Below, one piece after another: positions 48,523 through 59,989 of a DNA stretch of 64,000 nucleotides (positions are counted from its first letter, which is position 1; every line of letters begins with the position of its first letter). A program made the translations under genes and the position numbers. Under the pieces are notes generated by a model. That model worked only from the letters and a program-made list of their open reading frames with translations, had not been told where the DNA came from and did no database searches. The stretch spans positions 65,555-129,554 of the forward strand of contig VZRR01006581.1 of assembly GCA_013398015.1 (NCBI GenBank), given 5' to 3'. This stretch comes from Oreocharis arfaki. Lineage: Eukaryota > Chordata > Aves > Passeriformes > Paramythiidae.

Positions 48523-49247
48523 GGTTTCTGCAAGGTGGCTCTGCTCAATGCTGAATGCAAGAATGATGCCGGTCCTCCCCTCTCATCTGTCACTTTGCTT
48601 CTCTGTAAACATATAGAGGCAGTCACAGTCTGGACCAATCCATGTCAGTATCCATCACAGCAAAGTTGTAAATACAGTAAACCTGGGGGGGTTCCCCCTT
48701 TTTTGCACATGTGTTTAAAGTGATTCCTTTCTTACCTCACCCTTCCTTTGTGGAAGCATGCCCCTGCTCTCCCTGCATATGGAAATTCTCATTTCTTTGA
48801 AGGAAAAAAAAGGACAGAAGTGCTTTTTCCTCTTGCTGCAGGTGCCCAGGCTGGCTCAGGGACCTGCTTGGGTTCATTGCCTGGTTTCATGTCACCTTGC
48901 CCAGCCACGAGGTGTTTCCCAGCACTGTTCAAACCCATTAGCAGGTGCATTTGCTGAAGTAAATTCAGGCTTGCTTAGGAGTGGATTACTTGCCCAGCCG
49001 TTTGTCATCATAGCAAAAGTGATCACTGAAGGGGATTAGCATAAAGTGCACAAATAACTTTCAACAAGAGCCTTGTTAATCACTGTAATTCCCTTCTCCA
49101 GCTCTACAGGGGAGGTTGGGTCATTGGGCCAGGATTCAGAAGGAGCTGTCAGGCTGCTGAGAGGTTTAAGAAACAAATGTTGAATGCTCAGCTAACAAAG
49201 CACCATGGAGAGACCAGCGTGTGTGTGGCTGAAAACGGGAAATCCTA

Positions 49248-49860
49248 TGTAGAATCCTGGAATCCACAGCTGGTTTGGGTGGGAAGGGACCATCAAAGCT
49301 CATCCAGTCCCACCCCTGCCACAGGCAGGGAAACCTTCCACTAGCCCAAGTTGCTCCAAGCCTCATCCAGCCTAGCCTTGGACACTTCCAGGCATGAGGC
49401 AGCTGTGCCCAATTTCTCCAAACAATCTGTGCCAGGACCTCACCACCCTCACAGGGAAGAATTTCTCCCCAATATCCCATCTAACCCTGCCCTCTGCCAG
49501 TGGGAAGCCATTGACCCTTGTCCCGTCACTCCAGATCCTTGTCCAAAGTCCCTCTCCAGCTTTCTGGAGCCCCTTTAGGCACTGGAAGGCTCCAAGGTTT
49601 CCCCAGAGCCTTCTCTTCTCCAAGTAAACACCCCCAAATCTCCCAGCCTGGCTCCAGAGCAGAGGGGCTCCAGCCCTCAGAGCATCTCTGTGGCCTCCTC
49701 TGGACTCGCTCCAGCAGCTCCACGTCCTTCCCATGCTGGAACCCCAGGGCTGGAGGCAGCTCTGCAGGTGGGGTCTCAGCTGAGCAGGGCACAGGGGTCG
49801 AATCCCCCCCTGCCCTGCATGAGCCCAGGATGTGGTTGGATTTGTGGTCTGTCTTTCTAA
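49248..49860 (-). mobile_element. CR1 LINE fragment, about 610 bp (longest here)
   Basis: Antisense CR1 from the tail tagaatcctggaatcc through gaatttctccccaatatccc, ctccagagcagaggggctcc and ccagcagctccacgtccttc to gagcccaggatgtggttgg. Confidence 0.93.
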
Positions 49861-51298
49861 CAACAGCCCTGTGCCAGAGACCAGCTGTACAGAAACTGTC
49901 CCAACTTGCTGCCTTTGGGTTTCTTACAGAGCATGGCCCAAGCCACGGCTGTTTGGACAAGAGGGCTGTGTCCCTGTCATGACATCAGGCAGCTGCCGAG
50001 CATTGAGTCGCATGAGATGCTTCCCAGACAGCATCCAAATGGCTTGTGGAGGTGCAGCACGGCTTAGCTGTGGTGGAAGTGCATCTGCTGTCTTCCTTGG
50101 GAGGTTTCTCTCCTGTAAGATGAAAAGAGGAGAGAGATTTTATTAGAGCAAGTGGAATAATACCAAGCTGGACCCACTGCTGTGGCTCAGGGCCCGTGCC
50201 TGCACCAGGACAGCCTCCTGGAGCTTTGGTGATGGTGTCTACAGGGTAAGGCTGGCAGCAGACCGGCCCAAGAGCCTGGCTGAGGGTGGCACTGTGGACA
50301 CAGCTGGAGGGAGAAGGTGCTAATTCATAGCAGGGTTTAGTTGTCCTTTTGAACCCTGCACGCAGCAGCTCTGTCTGAGCGTGTGTCCATCCACGAGGCT
50401 CCACGTGCCAGGTCCCGTGGGTTCATTTATCTAGTGCTGGTCAGCTCGCAGCACAGCGTGTCAGAGGCTGTGCTGCAGAGCCCACACATTGCAGACTCCC
50501 TGGGGATCCTCCCGTCCTGAATCAGGATGCAAGATGAGGATCTCATTAGGGTGGGATGAATGAAAAGCTCAGTAGCCAGGTGCAGGTAATAGGTGGCTGT
50601 GTCCTGGCAAGCAGTGGGCAGGGCTGGGCACAGGGCGGGATGCTCTGGGACCTGCCCCCGTGCTCCTCTGGCTTTGGCTGGGTCACTTGTCCACCCTCCT
50701 CCTCCGTGTAATGGGTGACTTAACTCCTCTCTCCATGGGATGTACTTGCAGATCCCTGCCCAGGATCAGGGGCATCGTCTGGGTGCCGGGCTGGAGCGGG
50801 AGGTCTGAAGTCTTCAAGTGCTGGGGTGCCAGACAGGCAGCAGATCTGCCTCCCAGCAAGGTGTTAGCACTGGATTTACTGGTGTAGCTGACAGCACAAG
50901 CAGCACGAGCATGTCTGGGCACTAAAAGCCTGACCCCTCATCTGCTCTGTGATGTTCTTTCTGTTGACTCTGTTAAAAAGAGCGTGGGGAATTGGCTGGA
51001 AGTGCCTGTGGGAGGTTTGTGCTCACTCAGAACAATGATGCTACTGATAAACCAGCAGAGGAATATTGGGCTCAGCTTCCAGTTCAAGGGACCATAAAGA
51101 GTTGAAATGCACCTGGAATTTGAGTAAATGTCTGCCAGACAGAAACCTTGTGGAGGAGGTGACTGTCAGTGTGGCATGTCCTGGGGGACAGTGATGCCAT
51201 CACCACTGGATTTATGCAACTGTAGGAAGGAACTGTTTGATCCAGACAACTTTATTGAAATGGTGGTTTGCCACATCCAGCAAGAATCCAGTAGTATA

Positions 51299-51790
51299 TT
51301 CATAGAATCATGTAATTATTAAGTTAGAAAAGCCCTCTAAGGTCATTGAGCCCAAACATTCCCCCAGCATTGCCATATTCACCACTGGACCATGTCCCCT
51401 GGTGTTACATCTACACATATTTTGAACACTTCCAGGGATGGTGACCCTACCACTGCCCTGGGTGGCTGTGCCAGGGCCTGACCACCCTTTAAAGGAAGAA
51501 ATTTTCTCTAATATGCACCTAACCTGAATCTCCCCTGGCACAACTTGAGGCCATTCCCTCTCATCCTGTTCCTTGTCCCCTGGGAGCAGAGCCCAACCCC
51601 CACCTGGCTGCCCCCTCCTGTCAGGGAGTTGTGCAGAGCCAGAAGGTCCCCCCTGAGCCTCCTTTTCTCCAGGCTGAGCTCCCCCAGCTCCCTCAGCTGC
51701 TCCTTGTGCTCCAGACCTTTCCCCAGCTTCATTGTCCTTCTCTGGACATGCTCCAGCCCCTCAATGTCCAAAGGCAGCATGAGGACAGCA
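51299..51790 (-). mobile_element. CR1 LINE fragment
   Basis: Antisense CR1: catagaatcatgtaatta, aaagccctctaaggtcattg, ctgccccctcctgtcaggg, cttctctggacatgctcc. Confidence 0.92.
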
Positions 51791-52389
51791 CAGCAGAGGT
51801 TTGGGTGTTGATGGGGAAAGAAGAACCAACACAGGCTTAAACCACCCTGGTGTAAGGATCTTCTCCCTCCCTCCTGCAGCTGCTGTTGTGTCTCTCTGTG
51901 CCATGGTGAAGCTTTTCTCCATGGGGAGGTACTTGCCCATGGAGAGAAGAGTTTGTGATTTTCTCAAGTTCATCACAAACACTGAGAGTTCAGCACAGAT
52001 CCCTGTGTCTGTTAATCCCTTCACCCACATCACACACAGCACAGTGATTGAAGTCAGGAAGAATAACTTCCCTGGAAAAGGGGAGCAACAGATTAGTTTG
52101 CATTCCAGGGAAGGAATTTCAATTCTGGAAATGAGGATTTGAACAGAAAGGTTCAGGATTTCTTAGGTGACTGAAATAAATGCTTCAGAGGAGCTGAAGC
52201 AGTTGAAGATTCGGACAGAGATTGGAGATTCCCAGTTTGGGCTGGGAAATCTCTGTGTAGTCTAGCATGAGCTGGGTGCTGGTATCTGAGGTGGGAAATC
52301 ACTGCTGCCTGGAAGCTCTGCAGTTTTTGAATTGAACCTTTAATTCTTCTCATTATTAATTACTTTTTTCTTTCTTTTTTTTTCTTCAG

Positions 52390-52406
52390 CATGAAAGACT
52401 TTCCAG
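52390..52406 (+). CDS. PPP1R12B: PPP1R12B 17-nt microexon (HERLS)
   Basis: Between a T-rich tract ending tcttcag and the donor gtaaga lie 17 bases encoding HERLS plus AG of a split Arg codon, which the first base of the exon at 52884 completes. The result HERLSR/LEA is the sequence expected in PPP1R12B. It is the first exon common to the long and small transcripts. A 17-nt exon shifts the frame if skipped. Confidence 0.94.
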
Positions 52407-52883
52407 GTAAGAATTTTCTTGTTTTTTGTTTTTTTTCTGTGTAATATTTATTGGCAGCATGTTTTTGTGTGGTTTTGAGGATTCCCTGTGCTTCAAATCC
52501 AATCTGGTACTGGCTATTTGGTCCTTTCCTGAGCTCAGCTGTGGTGCCAGTTTGCTTCTACTCTTCACTCCCCACATTATTTACCTCAGTGCCCTCTTAG
52601 AAATGGTGCTCATTCCCACCATGGAGATGAGAGGTTCGTGGGAAGTCACTGCCCATGGGGGGCTGGGTTGGTACCCTGGGGATGTTTTTCAGTTGTTGAA
52701 GTGGTGGTGGCTGCCGGGTTTTGGGCAGCAGTCCCCAGGGCCGAGTGGAGGGTGGTCCCAGTGGACCCCAGAGCCCCGGCCCAGCCGGGTCTGCCACGGC
52801 CTCCAGTCGCAGCCAGCTGGGCCCTGTGCTGGCTATTCCGAGTTACCGCAGCTCCACGGTGCTGGATCTTCCTCCTGTTTCAG
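52407..52883. other. intron, 477 bp
   Basis: Short intron between gtaaga and tcctgtttcag. Its 3' half is G/C-rich. No repeat is recognised. A long accidental open frame spans it and the next exon. Confidence 0.8.
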
Positions 52884-53031
52884 GTTGGAAGCAGCCACGA
52901 ACCCCACCACGAGTGACTCGTCCTACAGCGACCGTGCCTCCAGCCGCGCCAGTGCCTACAGCCGCAGGGAGAACCGGCTCGCCGCCCTCAGCAGCCGGGC
53001 AGAGGAGGAGAGCAACAGGGACTATAAGAAA
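52884..53031 (+). CDS. PPP1R12B: PPP1R12B exon: LEAATNPTTSDSSYSDR segment
   Basis: This 148-bp exon encodes, after the split Arg, LEAATNPTTSDSSYSDRASS, then an Arg/Glu-rich helix-forming stretch (RRENRLAALSSRAEEE) and SNRDYKK. It is small-subunit residues 41-89, shared with the long form. The donor AAA then gtagga is weak, and a probable LTR insertion begins roughly 30 bases beyond it. Confidence 0.97.
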
Positions 53032-53059
53032 GTAGGATTTTTGAATTATTATCACTGTG

Positions 53060-53540
53060 ATGCCTTTTTGGGACTACCTAAAAACAGAGGCTAGACAAAA
53101 TTAAGAGAATAAAAAGAGGGTATATTTATTGAAGGGCTTTCAGGTACATTTAGGGCAGTCAAGGCCCCTGGGTGCTGCACCCAAAATGGACCATGGGGTC
53201 ATGGGTTTTTCATACTTTCGTAAGTTTGGTCTATTTGCATATTGGGGGTCAATCCTCCAATTACAGTTTCAGGTAATGAAGTCACTTACCCCAAGTTTTC
53301 TCCCCGCCAACTCACTTTTGCTTACATTTCTTGGGGCCTGAGTAAGGTGTCCTTGAGTTTCAGGCCTAGAGAGGAATTGTATTGTCTGACCAACATGGGA
53401 GAACCGTAGCTAACACTCTATATGGAGTTTAGAGCTATACACTAAAGAATTACAGGATTACAAATATATGAAAAGTATAAAAGCTAAAATCCTAAGGCAC
53501 CAACTGCACACACTGCAGAACCTGTCTGTTGATGCAGAAA
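53060..53540 (-). mobile_element. probable solo LTR of an endogenous retrovirus, antisense to the gene
   Basis: The stretch differs in texture from its surroundings. Read on the minus strand, it has a TATA-like element (cttttatact) near its start and an AATAAA signal near its end (complement of tatttattg at about 53121-53131). It finishes about 30 bases from the exon at 53031. It resembles songbird ERV LTRs as I recall them. No internal retroviral genes are present, so it would be a solo LTR. The TG...CA ends and target-site duplication could not be fixed by eye, so the borders are approximate. Confidence 0.5.
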
Positions 53541-53600
53541 CTGGCCCCAAGAATCAGTGGGAAAAAAGAGAAGATGGTTATTTTTCTTTTCTCTGGTTCA

Positions 53601-53800
53601 AAGAATCCAGTGGTTTGGGTTGGAACGGACCTTAAAGCTCATCCCATTCCACCCTCTGCCATGGGCAGAGACACTTTCCACTAGCCCAGGTTGCTCCAAG
53701 CCCCATCCAACCTGGACCTGGACACTTCCAGGGATGGGGCAGCCACATCTTTTCGGGGCAACCTGTGCCAAGGCCTCACCATCCTGTGAGTAAAGAATTA
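53601..53800 (-). mobile_element. CR1 LINE 3' fragment
   Basis: Antisense CR1: gtggtttgggttggaacgg, ctctgccatgggcagag, cccaggttgctccaagcccc, gggatggggcagccacatc. Confidence 0.92.
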
Positions 53801-54086
53801 CCTGAATTAAAACCATTCCTTTTTTTGCCTCTTGGCTGTGTTTAAACTCCCTACAAAATTCAACAGCAGTTTTGTTATTTCTTCTCCATGAATTATGAAA
53901 ACGTAAGTAAAGCATCCAAGTTGGTTTTGTTTTCCCTTCTCGTCTCCTGATGTGTGGGAGCAAAGTGAACCCCTCAGCTCAATGCTGACAGCATGCATCT
54001 GCTCAGAGCAGCATGGCAGGATGGGGTTAATTAACCAGGGGCAGCCTGGTTAATTAACATAATTGAGCTCTTGTTTTGCATTTCAG

Positions 54087-54191
54087 TTGTATGAGAGCGC
54101 CCTGTCTGAAAATCAAAAGCTGAAGTCAAAGCTGCAAGAAGCCCAGCTTGAGCTGGCAGATATCAAAGCAAAGTTGGAAAAAGCAGCCCAG
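54087..54191 (+). CDS. PPP1R12B: PPP1R12B exon: coiled-coil core
   Basis: This 105-bp phase-0 exon encodes LYESALSENQKLKSKLQE and AQLELADIKAKLEKAAQ, small-subunit residues 90-124. The heptad spacing of Leu and Ala with abundant Lys and Glu predicts a coiled coil. The C-terminal coiled coil of MYPT proteins mediates dimerisation and partner binding. Donor gtaagg. Confidence 0.98.
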
Positions 54192-54457
54192 GTAAGGGAA
54201 AATCCAGGTCCTGACTGGAGAAACTGAGCACTGGCCATGACAAACCAACACTTGTTCCAGGATGGGAAAGGGAGGGAAGCTCCTGGAAGGATGTTCTTGG
54301 GAGGGAAGGTGCCATAGAGGAGACAGAAATAAGCGAGTAGTTTTGTAAATCAACTTGTTGCATCCCAAGCAAGAGCATCTGTGGGCTGTCTTGGCCTTTG
54401 TGCAGCACCCTGTGAGTGCTCTCGGGTTTAATCACTTTCTATTTTTAATTTCCATAG
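54192..54457. other. intron, 266 bp, with tandem NAGNAG acceptor
   Basis: A short intron ending in tccatag followed directly by cag. Either AG could serve as acceptor, three bases apart. Confidence 0.85.
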
Positions 54458-54511
54458 CAGAAACAGGAGAAAACTTCTGACCGGTCCAGCATGCTGGAGA
54501 TGGAGAAGAGG
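54458..54511 (+). CDS. PPP1R12B: PPP1R12B exon: QKQEKTSDRSSMLEMEKR
   Basis: A 54-bp phase-0 exon if the upstream AG (tag) is used, or 51 bp if the downstream AG (cag) is used. The longer form yields AAQ/QKQEKTSDRSS, which matches the family sequence as I recall it; the shorter drops one Gln. It is small-subunit residues 125-142. Donor gtatgt. Confidence 0.95.
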
Positions 54512-55876
54512 GTATGTGTCTCTGCTTTCTTCTGAGTCACAGCCTGTGCCTCGTGTTGCTGTGCAGGGCAGTCATTTCTAGAAGGGAAGAGTTAATTAAA
54601 AGATAAGTTGTATTTTTGCCTTGAGGAGCAGTGCACAGTGATAATTGTGTTCTGACCTTTCCAGGGCCTGAGACTCTGCTGCTCTCTTTGCACATCAGCT
54701 TCGTTCTGATTCCTCTCTTTTGTTTTAAGCAGCTGCGGACCAACAGATTGTATCACACTGAGGGACTGTTGGTCCGTTATGCTTTAAAACATTCTTGATC
54801 CTCACAAATAAAGACTGGTTTGGGCTGGTGGGGGAACAAGGCAAAATCCTGGAAGGGCTGCTCCCAATCCCTTCATCCCCCAGCCTGGGTTGATACCAAG
54901 GATTGCCCCAACCCAGGGACAGGACCTTGAACTTTGCCTTTTTGAAGTCAGGGCAACATCCTGCATAACTTCTGTTGAATTAGGATCACAACAGCCACAA
55001 ATACAGGATTCTTAAAGTTAGAATGTAGAAACGTGTCCAACTGTTCTCAGTAAAGATGCATTAACTGTTTCCAGGATGGCTCATGCATTTTACACTGATG
55101 AATCCCTGGATGAACCATGCTGTGGGCAAAAAGTTACCCAGAACTCATCATCCACAGCACACTCAGAAGCTGCCTTTTCCTCACTCTCCTGGCCTCATGG
55201 CTCTTTGCATAGGGCAAAGGATCAGGGCGGAGAGTGTAAATCCTGCTCTTGATGCATGTTTCCCACTTCCCCCTTTTCAGGGCATCTCCCTGGAGCAGTT
55301 TGAGCCCCTTCATGTTGGGAAAGTCACTGAAGGAGTCCAGATCTCCCCTCCTTGGCACGGGCTTAGCTGGGGCTGTTCACATGGCAGAGTCTAATCCTCA
55401 CTTCGCAAAATGCACCCAAAGCAGTCAGCTTTGCAGCCCTGGATTATCTGGGAGAAACAGGATTTCCAGGCAGGGAATTTCCTTGTTCTGTTTCCTATTT
55501 GAGCGGCTCAGTGACTTTTCTCGTTGCCACCTCTAGTGGAGTATAAATCCATGGCTTCATCTACAGAGCTCAAAATCATATTACATCAGCAACTCCTGAG
55601 AACTGAACTCCTGAAAATGGGGGATAATTTCATTAGGGGATATGAACAGAGCTTGAGATCTGCCCAAACAGGCCCAGCACGTATCCCTGCTGGTTTGCCA
55701 GCTGCCCTGTCCCATCTGATCAGCTCCTAGTTGTAACCTCTGCCTTGCTTTGGGAAGCTCTTCAGGGAAAGCTGCTACAGAAACACAAGACTCTTATTTT
55801 TCTTTCAAAGAAAATATACCGTAAATTTTTCTTCTAAATCCTTGTGACCCTCTTTGTTATGAATCCTTGTAAACAG
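54512..55876. other. intron, 1.37 kb
   Basis: No repeat or gene is recognised. The acceptor tgtaaacag has a poor pyrimidine tract. Confidence 0.75.
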
Positions 55877-55927
55877 GAGAAGCGAGCCCTAGAGCGGAAA
55901 CTCTCTGAAATGGAGGAGGAAATGAAG
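55877..55927 (+). CDS. PPP1R12B: PPP1R12B exon: EKRALERKLSEMEEEMK
   Basis: This 51-bp phase-0 exon encodes small-subunit residues 143-159, a charged helix (EKRALERKLSEMEEEMK) conserved in all MYPT proteins. It directly precedes the C-terminal leucine-zipper exon. Donor gtaaga. Confidence 0.97.
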
Positions 55928-56477
55928 GTAAGAAATAATCTTCACTATGTCTATTCCATTTTTTATGCTTTGTATTTATGTCTTTGGGGATTGTCACCCG
56001 GGAGGAGGATGTTAAAGGTGTCCATGGGAAGGATCTCATTTTCCTTTTTGCAGTCAGAACTTGCTTTAATGGCCCTGTTCTCCGAACATGAAATGCTAAT
56101 AAACTGTCCTGTTCTCATTCATCTGATTGCTCCTATGTTTGATTTGTTCTGCTGTTTGATCCGAGAATGGTGAAAGCTGTTCTCCTTAAATGCCTTCCCA
56201 AACTAACCTTTTGTGGCATCGCTGAGTTCCAGTGTGCTGACCCCCTGTGCTCTGACTAGTCTGCAGCCCAAGTTAAGCCGCTGAGGTTCTCTCCGGATGG
56301 GTAAGAAGACAAAGCTGGCTTTTGAACTCACGCACACTGGCCAGGATAAAACACAGAGTGGTTGTGTTCCTATACTCCCTTCCCAAAGCATGTCACTGGG
56401 AGGCCACGGCAGCCTGGGATAATTCCAGCAAAGAGGAATTTGCTTCCTGATGGGATGTGCAGCATGGCTTGCTGTCA

Positions 56478-56638
56478 CGAGCCATGGCCACTGGTGCTGC
56501 GGCGCGTTCTCGCTCCCGCGCCGTGGCTTCGAGGACGGTTCTGCGTGCGAGGGGAGCCCTGCAGAGCCAAGGCAGCGTCGGGCTGCCCGCACACCCCCAA
56601 AGCCTCACCCCGGTTTGGCAGCGCTGCGTCACCTTACG
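56478..56638. other. CpG-dense patch in last intron
   Basis: I count 19 CG dinucleotides in about 160 bases, against near absence in the neighbouring kilobases. It could be a regulatory CpG island, an alternative promoter or a recent GC-rich insertion. No exon could be assigned. Confidence 0.7.
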
Positions 56639-59010
56639 CTGTATTTCAGTGCCCGTGGTCACAGAGTGAGTGTCCCCTTTGCTCTGCCCGTGCTTTCCTT
56701 CCCTTTGAACGTGAGCAGGTTCAAGCTGCTCTCAGAAGGAAGGACCCACCTGAGAGCTCTCCTGGCACCGCGTGCTGATGGAAATGAGTTCCTGCCACCC
56801 TGGAGGAGGTTCCAACTCTGTTTCTATTTGAAGCTTCGTGTTTGTACCAAGCACATAGCTTTGAAGGACCGTTGGCTTGTGCTGCATCTTCTGCTGCAAT
56901 AAGTAGCGCAATGATGTGGTGGATTCTTGCTATAAAGGCTCTTGTTCTCTCAGAGAGAGGAGAAAATAAGTGTGGACATGTGAGCCAGGAGGAGAAGGAG
57001 AAAGGACTGAATATGTCTAAATTCCAAACCCTTTGTTCAGTGAGCAGGTAGGAACCTTTAACTGCACAGAGCCTTTCCCATAATTACAGAGTTGTGGTCT
57101 TCAAGAGAAATACAGGCACGAGCAGTTTGTGTTGGTCCTTCAGCTCTGCAGATCGCTGCAAACCTGCAACTTCAGCCCGTGGAGTAAGAAGACATGGTGG
57201 TGGCCTCTAGTGGCCTCAGTTTGGAAACATTCTGCTCTGGAAAGCAATTAATGAGGGAAGGTGCCTGTAGGGACTGTTGGACAAAGCCAGGGTGCCTCTG
57301 GTTCGGGTAGTCTGGAGCTACTGAGCCCTGGAAGCCAAGGTGGTGCAGAAGGAAAAGCACTGCTGGAGGTTGGACGTGTTCTCACACTGCCTCAGGAGAC
57401 ATGAGCTGAAGGAACCTGTGGTCCAGCTGAAAATGAGCTTCAGAGAGTGGTGCTGACTCTGCTCTCTGCCCTGTTCTTGCTGCATCAAACAACCAAAGTG
57501 GCCTTTTGTTAGTAGAACAAATATACAAGAAATTGGAAAATCTCTCTTCTGAGATGCTACTACATTTTCACTAGTTTTTGCAAAACCTCAGGCATGTGGT
57601 GAGTACCTGAGGGCACTCACGTCTTGTTTGACAGTCACTCAAACAAAAAAGAGTATAAAACCTCTGAAGGAAGAAGCATTGAATTGGATCTTTCCAAAAG
57701 GAAACTGTTGTGTCCGCTTTCATCATGCCTTGAAGTGGGAGAATCAGCCCTGATGTGTTTGCTTGGAGTGAGATAACCTCTGCAGAGCATCCCTGTTAGC
57801 CCCTAGTGTGGGAGTTGAGCCAGGAAAGAATGTATTGATTCTGGTTGGACTTTCATTCTTGCTCCTTGCGCTACCTGAGTAGCTGTTGTGCAGAGTCAGA
57901 AGGAGTAAGTAAGGAATTGTGAAGGAAAATGCAAATCCACGAATTTCCTTTAATGTGGAGAGCAGCAAGTGGAAACAACCAGACCTGTCAGGTGATTAGG
58001 TCTCAGGTTGTTTTGGGGAATTCTTTCCACTAGTCTTTGAATCCAGCAAGACTCATGTCCAGCTCTTGGATCCGGGGGTGTCTGTGTCCAACACCTCAGA
58101 TCCTGGTCAGGGCTGTCCTCTCCTTGCAGCTGACTTCTGAGGAAGGGGAGGCAGAGGTGCCAGAAATCTTTGTACTTCTGGCTGTGTTTGAGGGAGTGAG
58201 CTTTGTTCCTGTCTGGAGTGTGACCCCTGTTACCAAAGCTACAGAGAAGTGAAGAGGAGCAAGACAGGCTTGGTAACCTCAAGAACCTTGGTGGCAGAGC
58301 TGCTCCTCAGACCTGCTCTTGCAAAGGTGACAGAGCAGTGCAGCATTTCCCTAAGTGACTACACGATTCGAGTGGAGATCCAGATCCTTGGCTGAGGCAG
58401 GAGAAAGAAAATTAGCATTTGCACTGAGCTGAATTCAATGCCAAGTGCCTGAGGTCCCAGCTTAACACAGCAATTGTTCTTGAAGGTCACAGAAGCTCCT
58501 TTGTTCCATAGCAGTGCTACAGCTCCTGGCCTCCACCATCATGCACGCTCTGGGCATTTTTATTTAGTGTTGCAGGCACAAAATCCGTTAATTGAAGGCA
58601 GGTACAGAGAACTGAGAAACCTGCTTTTGCTAAGCCAAGTATCAAGCAGAGTGATAAGCAATCACAGCGGTATCGTCCAGATCCTGCTCTTTGCCCTTGG
58701 CTTCTGTCCCAGCTTCCCAGCCTTTGCTGGATTTGGTGCATAAACAGGAGCCTGGCCTACCTGCAGCACACACAGGTTTTTACATAAATGATCCTTTCTG
58801 TGGGCTGTGCAGCGTGTGGAGGCTGAGCGGCAGCTGAGGGGACCATGCTGAGGTTCCGTGCTGTGCTGGTGTGGAAAAACAAAGGTGGTCTCTGAAATGA
58901 CCACAGTCCTTTCCACCTCACATAGCACGATGCCGCTGCTGTGTATGTTAGATGTTTTCTGCCAGCTGTGAGCCCTGTGATAAAACAGAGGATCTTTATT
59001 ATCTGTGTAT

Positions 59011-59370
59011 CATAAAATCATGGACTATCCTGAATTGAAAGGGACCCACAGTCCAGCCCCTGGCCCTGCACAGACACCCCAACAATCCCACCCTGGGCAT
59101 CCCAGAGAGCCTTGTCCAAACACTCCTGGAGCTCTGGCAGCCTCGGGGCCGTGCCCATTCCCTGGGGAGCCTAGGCAGTGCCCAGCACCCTCTGGGGGAA
59201 GAACCTTTCCCTGATCTCCAGCCTAAACTTCCCCTGACACAGCTCCAGCCCTTCCCTGGAGTCCTGTCCCTGCTCACAGAGAGCAGACATTAAAGCTGCT
59301 CCTTGGGAGGAGCTGCAGGCCCCAGTGAGATCTGACCTCGGGCTCCTCTTCTGAGTGAACAGACCAAGTG
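59011..59370 (-). mobile_element. CR1 LINE fragment (second subfamily type)
   Basis: Antisense CR1: cataaaatcatggactatcc, cccaacaatcccaccctggg, cactcctggagctctggcag, ggagctgcaggccccagtg. Confidence 0.92.
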
Positions 59371-59520
59371 TCCTCAACCATTTTTGGTACTATCAGAAGT
59401 GGCTATTCCAGTACAGACTATTCCAGCAGCTCTTGGTGTGATGTGTCAGAGGACAGCCGTGCCACGTCCGTCTGTCCTCACTGAGCGCAGTGGCAGCCAG
59501 CAAAGCTTGGTCTGGTGAAG

Positions 59521-59590
59521 GGATGGATGGATGGATGGATGGATGGATGGATGGATGGATGGATGGATGGATGGATGGATGGATGGATGG
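59521..59590. repeat. (GGAT)n microsatellite, about 17.5 copies
   Basis: Seventy bases of uninterrupted GGAT units with no sequence error seen, so probably highly length-variable. Confidence 0.99.
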
Positions 59591-59989
59591 GATATGATGA
59601 GCAGAGATCTCACTGCTGAGGTGTCACTGCAGCTTTCCTGCAGTTTGTTGGCTGTAGCTCTGTCTTGGGATCTGTTGATTTATCTGGTGTCAGAATTGCA
59701 TTGGTGCATCCAAGGAGCTGCTCTGTCAGTTTGATGATCTCAGGCTCAAAACCCCATCCTTTGCTGGCTCCCTGCCCTCCTGCCTTGCTTCCCTTGGTGT
59801 TAAAAGCTTTTCAAAGAGGTGTCTTCATTCCTTCATGGAGAGTAAAGGTAGTGCTTTTGGGCAGCTAAGAATGGAGCTGATGGTTGGGGGGTATACAAAG
59901 TACTTCAGTTTTGTACAGGAATGAGCACTTGGACAAAATATCCTGGGGTGCAGCAGGTTCCTTGACAGCTGCAGCCATTCTGGGTCATC

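Larger units (their letters stand above)
37860..52389. other. intron, 14.5 kb, shared by both transcripts
   Basis: Contains many CR1 pieces (40897-51790), poly-T runs and a short G-rich duplication near 40040-40070. There is also a single ambiguous base at 41165. No coding exon is recognised. It ends in a T-rich tract before tcttcag. Confidence 0.65.
53032..54086. other. intron, 1.06 kb, largely retroelement-derived
   Basis: About 480 bases of probable LTR (53060-53540) and an antisense CR1 (53601-53800) make up most of this intron. The acceptor is tgcatttcag. Confidence 0.75.

Noticed and set aside
52426..53094. 222-codon + strand open frame
   Set aside because: Only its last part coincides with the real exon region. 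It runs through an intron, and the exon at 52884-53031 is defined by acceptor, donor and family sequence.
59521..59590. Regular short repeats considered as a CRISPR-like array
   Set aside because: Uninterrupted 4-bp units without spacers, in a vertebrate genome: a microsatellite.
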